Source: Rhizobiales bacterium NRL2 (lineage in GTDB: Bacteria; Pseudomonadota; Alphaproteobacteria; Minwuiales; Minwuiaceae). Taken from it: a DNA stretch of 64,000 nucleotides. Position numbers and translations under genes: made by a program. Each line of letters opens with the position of its first letter. Positions within the stretch are counted from its first letter, which is position 1. The stretch covers positions 1,681,001 to 1,745,000 of the forward strand of contig CP016093.1 in NCBI GenBank assembly GCA_001664005.1, read 5' to 3'. Below, piece by piece: positions 9,347 to 17,615 of this stretch. The notes under the pieces are model-generated. The model ran no database searches and was not told where the DNA came from. It saw nothing but the letters and a program-made list of their open reading frames with translations.

Positions 9347-9572
9347 CGTCGTAGTAGCCCTCCCCGCGCGTCAGTGCGTTGCCGATCCGCTCCGCCAGCA
9401 GCGCCAGCAGCACGCCGCCGACGAGACCGTAGAAGCCGTAGAAGTTCGGGATCTCCTCGATCGCGAATTTGGGATGATGGTGAATGACGTGCAGCGCCAG
9501 GTTGGCCACGTCGACCAGCAGCAGCACGGCGCACAGCGCGAGCAGCATGCGGTAGAGGGTGCGGCCGCTCAT
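9333..9572 (-). CDS. small two-helix membrane protein of the antiporter operon
   Basis: This 79-residue protein is not recognised. The first hydrophobic segment (about residues 7-28, YRMLLALCAVLLLVDVANLA) is followed by a His-rich link LHVIHHHPKF and an acidic IEEIPNFYGFYG turn, then a second helix (GLVGGVLLALLAERIG) and an acidic tail YYDDDVG. It is locked in the operon: its ATG overlaps the stop of the D2 gene and its end overlaps the D3 start. It is therefore expected to be made in step with the antiporter subunits, and may be an accessory subunit. It has no standard Mrp letter. Confidence 0.7.
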   Translation of the reverse strand: MSGRTLYRMLLALCAVLLLVDVANLALHVIHHHPKFAIEEIPNFYGFYGLVGGVLLALLAERIGNALTRGEGYYDDDVG

Positions 9573-11038
9573 AGCCGGCCTCCCCCGGGTTCGGTGATCG
9601 GCAGCAGCATGTCGTAGATCTCGCCCGCGCCGAAGAACAGCACGATGCACAGCGCCGAGGTGATGACGATGGCGATCAGGCAGGGCAGGGGCGCCTCCCT
9701 GACCTTGACCGGGCCATCGCCCGCATCGGGTGGGCGGAACATGAAGCCGCGCAGCGGCACGGGCATCAGATAGGCGACGTTGAGCAGGGAACTCAGGATC
9801 AGCACGCCGATCATGATCTGGAAGCCGGCGTCCGCCGCGCCGACCATGATCAGCATCTTCGACCACGATCCGCCGAGGGGCGGCAGGCCGATCACCGACA
9901 GCGCTCCGATCATGAAGCAGAAGGTCGTCACCGGCATCACCCGGCCGATTCCCTTCATGTCGGAAAGCTCGCTCTTGTGCGCGGCGACGTAGATCGCGCC
10001 GGCGCAGAAGAACAGCGTGATCTTGCCTGCCGCGTGCATGGCGATGTGCATGCCGCCGCCGACCACGCCCATGGCCGTGCCCAGCGCCCCCGCCAGGATG
10101 ACGTAGGAAAGCTGGCTGACGGTGGAATAGGCCAGCCGTCGTTTCAGGTTGTCCTGCTGCATGGCGATCAGGCTGGCCAGCGTCAGCGTGATGGCGGCGG
10201 CGTAGATCAGCCAGTTGGTCGCGGGCTCCGACGACATCAGGTCGAGACCGAAGACGTAGACGATCACCTTCAGCACCGTGAAGACGCCGGCCTTGACCAC
10301 GGCCACGGCATGCAGCAGCGCCGAGACCGGCGTCGGCGCCACCATCGCGGCCGGCAGCCAGCGATGGACCGGCATCAGCGCCGCCTTGCCGATGCCGTAC
10401 ATGTAGAGCGCCAGCAGCAGGCCGGCGGAAACCCCCTGCACCTTGCCCGCGAGCGTCCCGCCAGGAACGAAATCCAGCGTGCCCGTCAGGTGCCAGGTCC
10501 AGATGATCGCGGGAAGCTGCAGACCGATGGAAGTGGCGATCAGGATGCCGAGATATGTGCGCCCGCCCCGGCGCGCTTCCTCGGTTTCCTTGTGGATCAC
10601 CAGCGGGTAGGTGGAGAGCGTCAGCACCTCGTAGAAGATGAACAGCGTCAGCAGGTTGCCCGCGAAGGCGACACCCATGGCCCCGCCGATGGCCAGGGCG
10701 AAGCAGGCGTAGAAGCGGGTCTGGCGGACCTCGTTGTTGCCGCGCATGTAGCCGATCGAATAGATCGAATTGACGATCCAGAGCGTCGCCGCGACCGCCG
10801 CGAACATCATGCCGAGCGGCTCCGCCTCGAACTTCAGCGGCAGGCCGGGCAGGATCTCGATCACGCTGACCGCGGGCCGCCCGCCTTCCAGCACGACCGG
10901 CAGGATGGTCCAGACGTTGACCGCATTGACCGTGGCCGTCAGCAGCGTCACGCCCTCGCGCAGGTTCGGCCAGCGTCCGGCAAGCGCGATGCCCACCATG
11001 CCGATCAGCGGCACGGCGACTGTCAGCAGTATCTGCAT
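9569..11038 (-). CDS. Mrp-type antiporter D-like subunit (second copy)
   Basis: This 489-residue polytopic proton-translocating subunit belongs to the MrpA/MrpD/NuoL-M superfamily. Glu137 (LFIFYEVLTLS), Lys218 (YGIGKAALMPVHRWLP) and Lys249 (HAVAVVKAGVF) are conserved. The segment MVAPTPVSALLHAVAVVKAG is closer to the NuoL/MrpA type than to MrpD. I used ATG 11038; two in-frame GTG codons lie just upstream, one overlapping the preceding stop, so the true start may be 2 or 4 codons earlier. It sits between the first D gene and the 79-residue gene, all overlapping or nearly so. Confidence 0.85.
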   Translation of the reverse strand: MQILLTVAVPLIGMVGIALAGRWPNLREGVTLLTATVNAVNVWTILPVVLEGGRPAVSVIEILPGLPLKFEAEPLGMMFAAVAATLWIVNSIYSIGYMRGNNEVRQTRFYACFALAIGGAMGVAFAGNLLTLFIFYEVLTLSTYPLVIHKETEEARRGGRTYLGILIATSIGLQLPAIIWTWHLTGTLDFVPGGTLAGKVQGVSAGLLLALYMYGIGKAALMPVHRWLPAAMVAPTPVSALLHAVAVVKAGVFTVLKVIVYVFGLDLMSSEPATNWLIYAAAITLTLASLIAMQQDNLKRRLAYSTVSQLSYVILAGALGTAMGVVGGGMHIAMHAAGKITLFFCAGAIYVAAHKSELSDMKGIGRVMPVTTFCFMIGALSVIGLPPLGGSWSKMLIMVGAADAGFQIMIGVLILSSLLNVAYLMPVPLRGFMFRPPDAGDGPVKVREAPLPCLIAIVITSALCIVLFFGAGEIYDMLLPITEPGGGRL

Positions 11039-11046
11039 ATCCACCG

Positions 11047-12555
11047 TCACTGGCCCGGCCCCATGAGCTGGATCGCGGCGTCGCGGGCGATGCCGACGGT
11101 GAAGCTGCTGTCGATGCCGAACCAGAAGCAGGCGACGACCAGCAGCCACATGGGCGCGAGCACCGACAGCGGCGCCTCGTGGCGCGGCGCATCGGGTTCG
11201 GGATCGCGCAGATAGGCGACCTCGACCACGCGCCAGACATAGATGACGGCCATCAGGGAACTCGCCAGGATCAGGCCGGCAATGACATAGCCGCCGGGTC
11301 CGGTCTGCAGTGCGGCGAGCACCAGATACCACTTGGAAACGAAACCGACGGTCAGCGGCACGCCAATCAGGCTCAGCCCCGCCAGCACGAAGGCGAACAT
11401 GGTCAGCGGCATGCGCCGGCCCATGCCCGCGAAGTTGGCGAGCTGCACGCCGCCGGCCCGCATGAAGACCGCGCCGGCGGCCATGAAGAGCGCCGCCTTC
11501 ATCAGTGCGTGGTTGAACAGGTGCACGATGCCGGCCGTCACGCCGTCGACCGAACCGAGGCCGAGGCCGGCGATCATGTAGCCGATCTGCGCCACCGACG
11601 AATAGGCGAGCAGCCGCTTGACGTCGCTCTGGAAGATCGCCGAGACGGATCCGAGGACGAAGGCGGCGACGGCGAAAGGCAGCAGTAGGTTGGCGAAGCT
11701 GAAATCCCCCACCGCATCGACGTCGCCGAAGACCGTGAGTTCGAAACGCAGCAGCAGGTAGATCGAGACCTTGGTCGCCGTCGCCGAGAGCAGGACCGAG
11801 ACCGCATTGGGGCTGAAGGCGTAACCGTTGGGCAGCCAGAAATGCGCCGGGAACAGCGCGGCCTTGAGCGCGATGCCCACGGTCAGGAAGCCGGCCGCCG
11901 CCCGGACCGGAGCCGTGTGGGCGATCGCCGGGATCCGGTCGGCGAGGTCCATCATGTTGAGGGTGCCGGTCATGATGTAGAGCAGGCCGACGCCGATCAG
12001 GATGAAGGTCGCGCCCAGCGTGCCGAGGATCAGGTACTGGAACGACGCCGTCAGCGCCCTGGGGTCGCGCCCGGCGGCGATCAGCACGTAGCTCGACAGG
12101 GACGATATCTCCAGGAAGACGAAAACGTTGAAGGCGTCGCCGGTGATCGCGATGCCCAGCAGGCCGGTGATGCAGAGCAGCCACGCGGCGTAGAACAGGT
12201 GATGCTTGTCCGCCGGCACCTCCCGCTCCACCGTCGCCTTGGCGAAGGGCAGGGTGATCAGCGAGATCATGGCCACGATCAGAATGACGAAGGCGTTGAC
12301 CCGGTCGACGCGGTACTCGATGCCGATAGGCGGCGGCCATCCGCCCATGTGATAGGAGATGACGCCGTCGGCGAGCACCTGCTGCAGCAGCAGCCAGGAC
12401 ATCCAGAACACCGCGGCGCTGACCAGCAGCGCGAAGGCCCAGGCGCCGTTGCGGAAGCGCAGGAAGGTGCAGATCGGAGCCGCAATCAACGGCACGGCGA
12501 CCTGCAGCGCCGGCAGGTTGTCCATCAGGGTCAGTGCGCCCCCTGTGGCGCTCAT
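11047..12555 (-). CDS. mnhD: Na+/H+ antiporter subunit D
   Basis: This 502-residue membrane subunit of the Mrp/Mnh complex is the most MrpD-like of the three copies and directly follows mnhC, as in canonical operons. The proton-path residues are Glu149 (FVFLEISSLSSY), Lys231 (GIALKAALFPAHFWLP) and Lys262 (ATATKVSIYLLLR). The AFSPNAVSVLLSATATK stretch and LPLTVGFVSKW are typical of MrpD/NuoN. The ATG overlaps the mnhC stop (ATGA). The complex sits in the inner membrane and exchanges Na+ or other monovalent cations for protons. Confidence 0.9.
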   Translation of the reverse strand: MSATGGALTLMDNLPALQVAVPLIAAPICTFLRFRNGAWAFALLVSAAVFWMSWLLLQQVLADGVISYHMGGWPPPIGIEYRVDRVNAFVILIVAMISLITLPFAKATVEREVPADKHHLFYAAWLLCITGLLGIAITGDAFNVFVFLEISSLSSYVLIAAGRDPRALTASFQYLILGTLGATFILIGVGLLYIMTGTLNMMDLADRIPAIAHTAPVRAAAGFLTVGIALKAALFPAHFWLPNGYAFSPNAVSVLLSATATKVSIYLLLRFELTVFGDVDAVGDFSFANLLLPFAVAAFVLGSVSAIFQSDVKRLLAYSSVAQIGYMIAGLGLGSVDGVTAGIVHLFNHALMKAALFMAAGAVFMRAGGVQLANFAGMGRRMPLTMFAFVLAGLSLIGVPLTVGFVSKWYLVLAALQTGPGGYVIAGLILASSLMAVIYVWRVVEVAYLRDPEPDAPRHEAPLSVLAPMWLLVVACFWFGIDSSFTVGIARDAAIQLMGPGQ

Positions 12556-12941
12556 GACTTCCCGGCCTCCTGACGCATCTCCGCCTCGAAGGCGGCCTCG
12601 GCGGCCAGCACGTCATCCTCCTCGATCGTGCCGTAGGCTTCCTTGATGCGGACCACCAGCGCCAGGCCAATGGCCGTGGTCGCCACGCCGACGACGATGG
12701 CGGTCAGGATCAGCACGTGCGGCAGGGGATTGGCGTAGGTCGCGTCGGTTCCCTCCATCAGGATCGGCGCGGTACCGCCCCAGATCTTGCCGGAGCTGAT
12801 GTAGAGCAGGAAGCCGCTGGCCTGGAAGATGTTCAGGCCGACGACCTTCTTGACCAGATTTCCCCGGCTGATGGCGATATAGATGCCGATCGTCAGCAGG
12901 ATCGCGAAGATCCAGTAATTGTACTGTTCCAGACCGGTCAT
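12552..12941 (-). CDS. mnhC: Na+/H+ antiporter subunit C
   Basis: This 129-residue, three-helix subunit is homologous to MrpC and complex I NuoK. The core reads GIYIAISRGNLVKKVVGLNIFQ, with the family GL-(N)-I-Q pattern, and a third helix LPHVLILTAIVVGVATTAIGLAL contains the NuoK-like ALILTAIVV region. An acidic tail of about 30 residues follows. The ATG overlaps the mnhB stop and its stop overlaps the mnhD start, so translation is coupled on both sides. Confidence 0.9.
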   Translation of the reverse strand: MTGLEQYNYWIFAILLTIGIYIAISRGNLVKKVVGLNIFQASGFLLYISSGKIWGGTAPILMEGTDATYANPLPHVLILTAIVVGVATTAIGLALVVRIKEAYGTIEEDDVLAAEAAFEAEMRQEAGKS

Positions 12942-13405
12942 CGGACGTCCTCGTCGTCGCCGTGCATCTGTTCCAGGTCGCGGATCAGCTTCAGCCGGTC
13001 GGCGAACTTGAAGAAGATCGTCAGCATCACCGCGGCGACGGTGACACCGACGCCGAATTCGATGATCAGGATGCCCATGTGCTGGCCGTGCACGGGGTCG
13101 TGGCTGTCGAGGGCGTTGTAGTTCAGGAACTCCGCGCCCAGCGCCATGGTGGCGACACCGACGCCGGCATACAGCAGCAGGCCCAGCGCCATGATCACGC
13201 CGATCACGCCGGGTGAAATCACGGTCTCGGCGGCGTCGAGGCCGTAGATCAGCGCGTAGAGGATGATCCCGGCGGCGACGATCACGCCGGCCTGGAAGCC
13301 GCCTCCCGGACCGAAGTCGCCATGGAACTGCACGTAGAACCCGAACAGGACGATGAACGGGATCAGCAGCTTCGAGAGGACGCGTGGAATCAGGTGATGG
13401 ATCAT
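12938..13405 (-). CDS. mnhB: Na+/H+ antiporter subunit B
   Basis: This 155-residue MrpB-family protein has four predicted helices. The diagnostic motif FHGDFGPGGGFQAG lies at residues 27-40 after the first helix. It is followed by VIVAAGIILYAL and a helix ending GVGVATMALGAEFLNY. The start overlaps the stop of the preceding MbhD/MbhE-like gene. In known Mrp complexes MrpB packs against the MrpA C-terminal module, which here is encoded by that separate upstream gene. Confidence 0.92.
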   Translation of the reverse strand: MIHHLIPRVLSKLLIPFIVLFGFYVQFHGDFGPGGGFQAGVIVAAGIILYALIYGLDAAETVISPGVIGVIMALGLLLYAGVGVATMALGAEFLNYNALDSHDPVHGQHMGILIIEFGVGVTVAAVMLTIFFKFADRLKLIRDLEQMHGDDEDVR

Positions 13406-13977
13406 TCTCCGTCACCCTCCTTGCGCCGCCGTGGCCGCGCGCCGATCGCCGGCAGGGTGCCGAGCAGGAACATGACGCCGACGCCGGCGGTAAAGATCAC
13501 GGCCACCTCGCCCAGCGTGTCGAAACCGCGGTAGCTGGCGAGCACGGCGGTGACGAGATTGGGGACGTCGATCTCCTGCGGGGCCTGGTGGATGTAGTAG
13601 GGCGCCACGTGCTGCTGCGCCGGCGTGTCCGGGGCGCCCACCGGCGGCAGGCCGCCCATCGCCCACAGCAGGGCCGCGCCGGTCGCCACCGAGACCAGCA
13701 GGGGCGTGAAGCGTAGCCTGGAGGGCACCTTTTCCCGGCGGTTGTCGATCAGGGCCAGCGTCGACAGCGCCAGGATCGTGGAAATGCCGGCGCCAACCGC
13801 CGCCTCGGTGAAGGCCACGTCGACGGCGTCGAGAACCGTGAAGACCGAGGCCATGATCAGGCTGAAGATGCCCGAGAGCATGACCACGGCGAACAGATTG
13901 CGCAGGCGCAGGATGCCGAGCGTGATCACCACCAGCAGCGCCAGCAGGACGATGTTGATGATGGCTTCCCAGTTCAT
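13402..13977 (-). CDS. MbhD/MbhE-like subunit (stand-alone MrpA C-terminal module)
   Basis: This 191-residue membrane protein corresponds to the C-terminal part of MrpA, not to a whole MrpA. The first half (residues 1-75, with FAVVMLSGIFSLIMASVF and DVAFTEAAVGAGISTIL) is the DUF4040/MbhD domain. The second half (about 85-180, with the loop ending VPNLVTAVLASYRGFDTLGE and the last helix VAVIFTAGVGVMFLLG) resembles MbhE and the beginning of MrpB. A split like this is usual in archaeal Mbh complexes and in some bacterial Mrp variants. It is coupled to mnhG and mnhB by ATGA overlaps. Confidence 0.82.
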   Translation of the reverse strand: MNWEAIINIVLLALLVVITLGILRLRNLFAVVMLSGIFSLIMASVFTVLDAVDVAFTEAAVGAGISTILALSTLALIDNRREKVPSRLRFTPLLVSVATGAALLWAMGGLPPVGAPDTPAQQHVAPYYIHQAPQEIDVPNLVTAVLASYRGFDTLGEVAVIFTAGVGVMFLLGTLPAIGARPRRRKEGDGE

Positions 13978-14318
13978 GCGCTCCCCTCCCTGTCCTCGGT
14001 CAGGTCATGGTCGAGAACGGGCTTGTCGCCATCGAAGAAGGCCGCATGCGCCAGTGCGTAGGACGCCATCGGACTGGTGAACCAGAGGAAGACCAGAATG
14101 AAGAACAGCTTGATCGCGATCAGCCAGTCGCCCGCGAGCAGCACCGGCACGGCGCAGCCGGCCAGGATGAGGAACGTCGCCAGCGTGTCGGTGACGCTGG
14201 CCGCATGCATGCGCGTGTAGAGGTCGGGCAGGCGCACGACGCCCCAGGCGCCGACCACCGTGAAGAAGGCCCCCGATCCCACCAGAATCCAGACAAGGAT
14301 TTCCGCCCAGAGACTCAT
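13974..14318 (-). CDS. mnhG: Na+/H+ antiporter subunit G
   Basis: This 114-residue, three-helix protein has the MrpG signature GVVRLPDLYTRMHAASVTDT at about residues 26-45. The motif is followed by a helix with LATFLILAG and a third with KLFFILVFLWFTSPMASYALA. The tail is charged and probably cytoplasmic. Its start overlaps the mnhF stop and its end overlaps the MbhD/MbhE-like gene. It is an essential assembly subunit in known Mrp complexes. Confidence 0.92.
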   Translation of the reverse strand: MSLWAEILVWILVGSGAFFTVVGAWGVVRLPDLYTRMHAASVTDTLATFLILAGCAVPVLLAGDWLIAIKLFFILVFLWFTSPMASYALAHAAFFDGDKPVLDHDLTEDREGSA

Positions 14319-14593
14319 TCGCCGTACCTCGATTGCCCGAGATCGCGGTAGCGGACGTATTTCAGCACCGCGATGGTGCCGATGAAGTTCATCAGCGCGT
14401 AGAGCAGCGCAAGGTCGAGGAAATCCGGCCGGCCGGCGAGAAATCCGAGCACGGCGATCAACAGCACCGTCTTGGTCCCGAACATGTTCACGGCCATGAT
14501 CCGGTCATAGATCGTCGGGCCCAGCAGGGCGCGCGTGATGGCCAGCGCCATGGCGGCCAGCAGGCCAAGCGCTGCGGCGGCGAACATGGTCAT
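14315..14593 (-). CDS. mnhF: Na+/H+ antiporter subunit F
   Basis: This 92-residue, three-helix subunit has the MrpF motif LLGPTIYDRIMAVNMFGTKT at about residues 23-42, including the conserved D-R pair. Helix three ends in the LLYALMNFIGTIAVLKY pattern typical of the family. The start overlaps the mnhE stop and the stop overlaps mnhG, continuing the strictly coupled E-F-G order found in Mrp operons. Confidence 0.92.
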   Translation of the reverse strand: MTMFAAAALGLLAAMALAITRALLGPTIYDRIMAVNMFGTKTVLLIAVLGFLAGRPDFLDLALLYALMNFIGTIAVLKYVRYRDLGQSRYGE

Positions 14594-15108
14594 TTCACGC
14601 CCGCCTTGCGGTGCAGACGAGTGCTCTCCAGGCGTTCGCAGCGGCGGTTCATGTCGTCCGACAGCACGCCTTCGGCGCCTTCGCGCGACAGCGCATGGAC
14701 GAGAATGCCGTGCTCGTGGTCGATGTCGATCGAGAAGGTGCCGGGCGTGAGCGTTATCGAGTTGGCGTAGGTCACTTTCGCCAGATCGGTCTTCTGCAGC
14801 GGCATGGAGCGGATCAGGGTCGGCGAGATGGCGGGGTTCGGGCGCATCAGCCGGCCGATGACGTCAAAATTGGCCTTGACGATCTCGACGAACAGCCAGG
14901 GCCAGTAGACCAGGATGCGCCAGCCCAGGTCGAAGGGCACGCCTTCATGATCGACCACATCCATCCGGGCGGCCAGCAACACGCAGGCGATGACCGAGGC
15001 GGCGCCAAGCCAGTAGAGCAGGGCATAGTCGTAAATGCCGGAGAGCAGCAGCCATGTCGCGGCAAGCACCACCAGCAAACCCAGAGCGCGCGACATTCCG
15101 ACTGCCAT
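14590..15108 (-). CDS. mnhE: Na+/H+ antiporter subunit E
   Basis: This is the first gene of the antiporter operon: about 172 residues with two N-terminal helices and a cytoplasmic domain. MrpE marks are the WPWLFVEIVKANFDVIGRLM segment, then TLIRSMPLQKTDLAKVTYANSITLTPGT and the HGILVHAL strand. The start is uncertain. The longest frame begins at 15150 with a non-family stretch, the ATG at 15108 is preferred on length, and the one at 15096 is equally possible. No strong promoter is evident in the 92-base gap after the glycosyltransferase gene on the same strand. Confidence 0.88.
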   Translation of the reverse strand: MAVGMSRALGLLVVLAATWLLLSGIYDYALLYWLGAASVIACVLLAARMDVVDHEGVPFDLGWRILVYWPWLFVEIVKANFDVIGRLMRPNPAISPTLIRSMPLQKTDLAKVTYANSITLTPGTFSIDIDHEHGILVHALSREGAEGVLSDDMNRRCERLESTRLHRKAGVK

Positions 15109-15200
15109 CCCCCTTGGCGTTCCATCCGGCGGTCGCCGGAGCCTCGCCAATGCTTATCCCGGCGGCGGACCCCGATGCAACTGCGTATGACCAGCGAAAC

Positions 15201-17447
15201 TTACACGTTTCGGGGGTGAAGACGGATCACCCGGCGCAGGGCGCGCTCGACATTGTGGACGCGGCGGACGTTGCGCGCCGCCGCCTCCGCTGTCTCCCGC
15301 CGCAGCGCCGCATCGCCGAGCCAGCGCGTCGTTTCCCGGGCCGCGGCGTCCGGTTCGGACGTGGCGAGGGCCATGGCAGCGCCGTCGGAGCCGGCGAGAT
15401 CCTCCAGATCCGGGGAATCGGCCAGCAGCACCGGTACGCCCATGATCACATGTTGCAGGACGGTCAGGCGATGGCGCTCGGTGGCGTTCCAGGCGATGGC
15501 CAGCCGGGCGTGACCCAGGAAAGGGGCCGGCTCGATCGGCCAGCGCCGCCGCCTCAGGGCCATGCCGGCCGACCCGCCCAGGCCGGTGAGGGCCGCCGGG
15601 CCGGGGGCGTGGCGCCAGACCACGATGCGTGGCGGCAGAGCATCTGCGTCCAGGCGCTCGAGCAGTTCCGCCAGTCCGGCCTCTTCGGTCAACGCGCCGA
15701 AGACCGAAAGGAAATCCGCGCCCTCGCCGAGTTCCAGCAGTTCGGCAGCGCGCCGCCGTTCCCGCCCGCCGGAGCGCCGCCGCAGATCCCGGCTGTCGAC
15801 GGCGGTGGGGATCTGCAACGGTCGGCGGGCGCCTTCCGGCGCATATGCTCTCAGCGCCTCGCCGCTCGCATCGGACGCAGCCACGATCCGGACCCGGGGC
15901 CGGCGCGCCAGATAGGCGAACGCCGAGCGGAAGGCCCGGCTGCCCTGCGGGCCGTCGCTCAGCCAGTCCGCGCCCGCGTGCAGGAACAGGCGCGGGACGC
16001 CTGCCATCACCGCGCCGAGTCCGCCAGCCATCATCATATCTGCGCTGGCGAGATGGACCGTGGCCGGCCGTCTTTCGGCGATGGCGTGCTGCAGCGCGCC
16101 GGTTTCGGCGGCCAGCGCGGGCGTGAGATAGCCGAGCGCGGAATCCTCCGCAGGCGACGCCTCGGCGGGGTCGATGACGACATAGTCGGCGATGCCGGCG
16201 AGCGCGCCGGCGAGCCGCGCCGCATCTGCGGCGGCCGCGGTGTCGATCCCGGGCGGCGCGCGCTGGATGACCGAGACCTTCATGCCATGCCGCTCGGCGG
16301 CCAGCTTCGCCACTTCCATGATACCACGCTGGCGGCCGGTCCAGCCTTCGCGGTCGAGAAGCACGACGAGACCGTCTGCGGCCACGGACGTTCCGCGCGG
16401 CGGACCGGGGAGGCCGTGCGCCAGGGCATCCGCCGGCATCTTGCCACTTCCGGCCTCGAGCAAATCCGCCGTCGCCGCGATGTTCGCGCGGGCAACAGTC
16501 AGCGCCGGGTGTCCCTGCAGGGATGGGGCCGCGGCGAGCAGCCGGCCGGTCTCGCGCCAGTCTCCCAGCCGGTAGTGCACCAGCGCCAGCGCGACCCGGG
16601 CGTCCTCGCGTCCGCTCGCCGCTCCGGCCTGCAGCGCATCGAGCAGGACGCCGCACATTCGGGCATGACGTGGCGCCGCAAGCATGTGCGCCATGTCGGC
16701 GAGATGCTCGGGCATCGTTGCGAAGGTCAGGAGCGCCGAACCGATTGCGGCGGCGGCGGCGTCCGCCTCGCCCGATTCGGCCAGTGCGCGCGCCCGGCGG
16801 CCACAGGCGGCGCCCGATGGCATCCTTTCGATCAGTTCTCCGAGGATGCGTCCGGCTTCCTCCGGGGCGCCGGCCAGTTCGGCGTAGTGTGCGGCGAGCA
16901 GGGCGCTTCCCGCCGGCGCCTCCCGCGCGGCCATGGCCGCACGGGCCGCCTCCAGCGCCATGCCGTGATCGCCCATGCAGCCGAACAGGAAGGCAAGCGC
17001 CGTTGACAGCCGGGCCGAAGGTCGCCGCTCGCCGCGAAGCATGCGTTCCGCCTGTACCCGGACCTGGCCGATCATGCCGTGACGGGCGCAGAACTCCAGC
17101 ACGCCGATCCGAAGCTCGTCATCGTCGGGCCGCCGCGCCATGATCCGTTTCAGCCAGACCATGCCCTCGGCGGCATCGCCGTCCTGAAACAGCATCTCGG
17201 CGAATCGGAAGGCGGCGCCGGCGTGGTCGGGGCGCGTGACCAGCGCCTTGCGCAGCGCCTGGCGTGCGCCGTCCCTGTCGCCGTCGAGACGCAGCGCCTC
17301 GGCGTGGCGCCAGCGCAGTTCCGCGTCGTCCGGATGGCGGCGAACCAGGTTCAGCCAATGGCGCGCGGCTGTCGCAAACAGACCAGCCGCCTCCGCCTCG
17401 AGGGCGGGTTGTGCGGCGTCCAGCCAGTCCCCGGCGCTCTGTTTCAT
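15201..17447 (-). CDS. TPR-glycosyltransferase fusion protein
   Basis: This 748-residue two-part protein has a helical first half (about residues 10-310) of TPR/HAT-type repeats, for example HPDDAELRWRHAEALRLDGD and RPDHAGAAFRFAEMLFQDGD. The second half (about 345-745) looks like a GT-B fold glycosyltransferase. It begins LVVLLDREGWTGRQRGIMEVAKLA and ends with a GT4-type donor site region LTVLQHVIMGVPVLLADSPD followed by an Arg-rich helix. There is no signal peptide or membrane helix. The acceptor is unknown: polysaccharide, flagellin or another protein. An AT-rich 168-base region lies upstream and the antiporter operon follows on the same strand. Confidence 0.6.
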   Translation of the reverse strand: MKQSAGDWLDAAQPALEAEAAGLFATAARHWLNLVRRHPDDAELRWRHAEALRLDGDRDGARQALRKALVTRPDHAGAAFRFAEMLFQDGDAAEGMVWLKRIMARRPDDDELRIGVLEFCARHGMIGQVRVQAERMLRGERRPSARLSTALAFLFGCMGDHGMALEAARAAMAAREAPAGSALLAAHYAELAGAPEEAGRILGELIERMPSGAACGRRARALAESGEADAAAAAIGSALLTFATMPEHLADMAHMLAAPRHARMCGVLLDALQAGAASGREDARVALALVHYRLGDWRETGRLLAAAPSLQGHPALTVARANIAATADLLEAGSGKMPADALAHGLPGPPRGTSVAADGLVVLLDREGWTGRQRGIMEVAKLAAERHGMKVSVIQRAPPGIDTAAAADAARLAGALAGIADYVVIDPAEASPAEDSALGYLTPALAAETGALQHAIAERRPATVHLASADMMMAGGLGAVMAGVPRLFLHAGADWLSDGPQGSRAFRSAFAYLARRPRVRIVAASDASGEALRAYAPEGARRPLQIPTAVDSRDLRRRSGGRERRRAAELLELGEGADFLSVFGALTEEAGLAELLERLDADALPPRIVVWRHAPGPAALTGLGGSAGMALRRRRWPIEPAPFLGHARLAIAWNATERHRLTVLQHVIMGVPVLLADSPDLEDLAGSDGAAMALATSEPDAAARETTRWLGDAALRRETAEAAARNVRRVHNVERALRRVIRLHPRNV

Positions 17448-17486
17448 TTCTTTGACGTCGTAACCCGGCGGTAATAAGGTATTTCC

Positions 17487-17504
17487 GATACCAAAGCGGG
17501 TATC
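17487..17504. promoter_or_regulatory. inverted repeat GATACC-N6-GGTATC (candidate operator)
   Basis: A perfect 6-base inverted repeat, GATACC-AAAGCG-GGTATC, lies 40 bases upstream of the glycosyltransferase start. It is preceded by a third copy of the same element (GGTAT at 17478-17482, pairing with ATACC at 17488-17492). The three alternating copies sit in an AT-rich stretch unlike the surrounding DNA, which suggests a regulator site. No regulator is identified. Confidence 0.4.
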
Positions 17505-17615
17505 AATATGGATGAGCTATTCATATTTGCGCTTTCGTATCGACACTTGATTATGTTACTCTAACGCGTTGCGTAGGCTATGGTGCCAGTACACGAGACC
17601 GGAGTGAGGAGGGGC

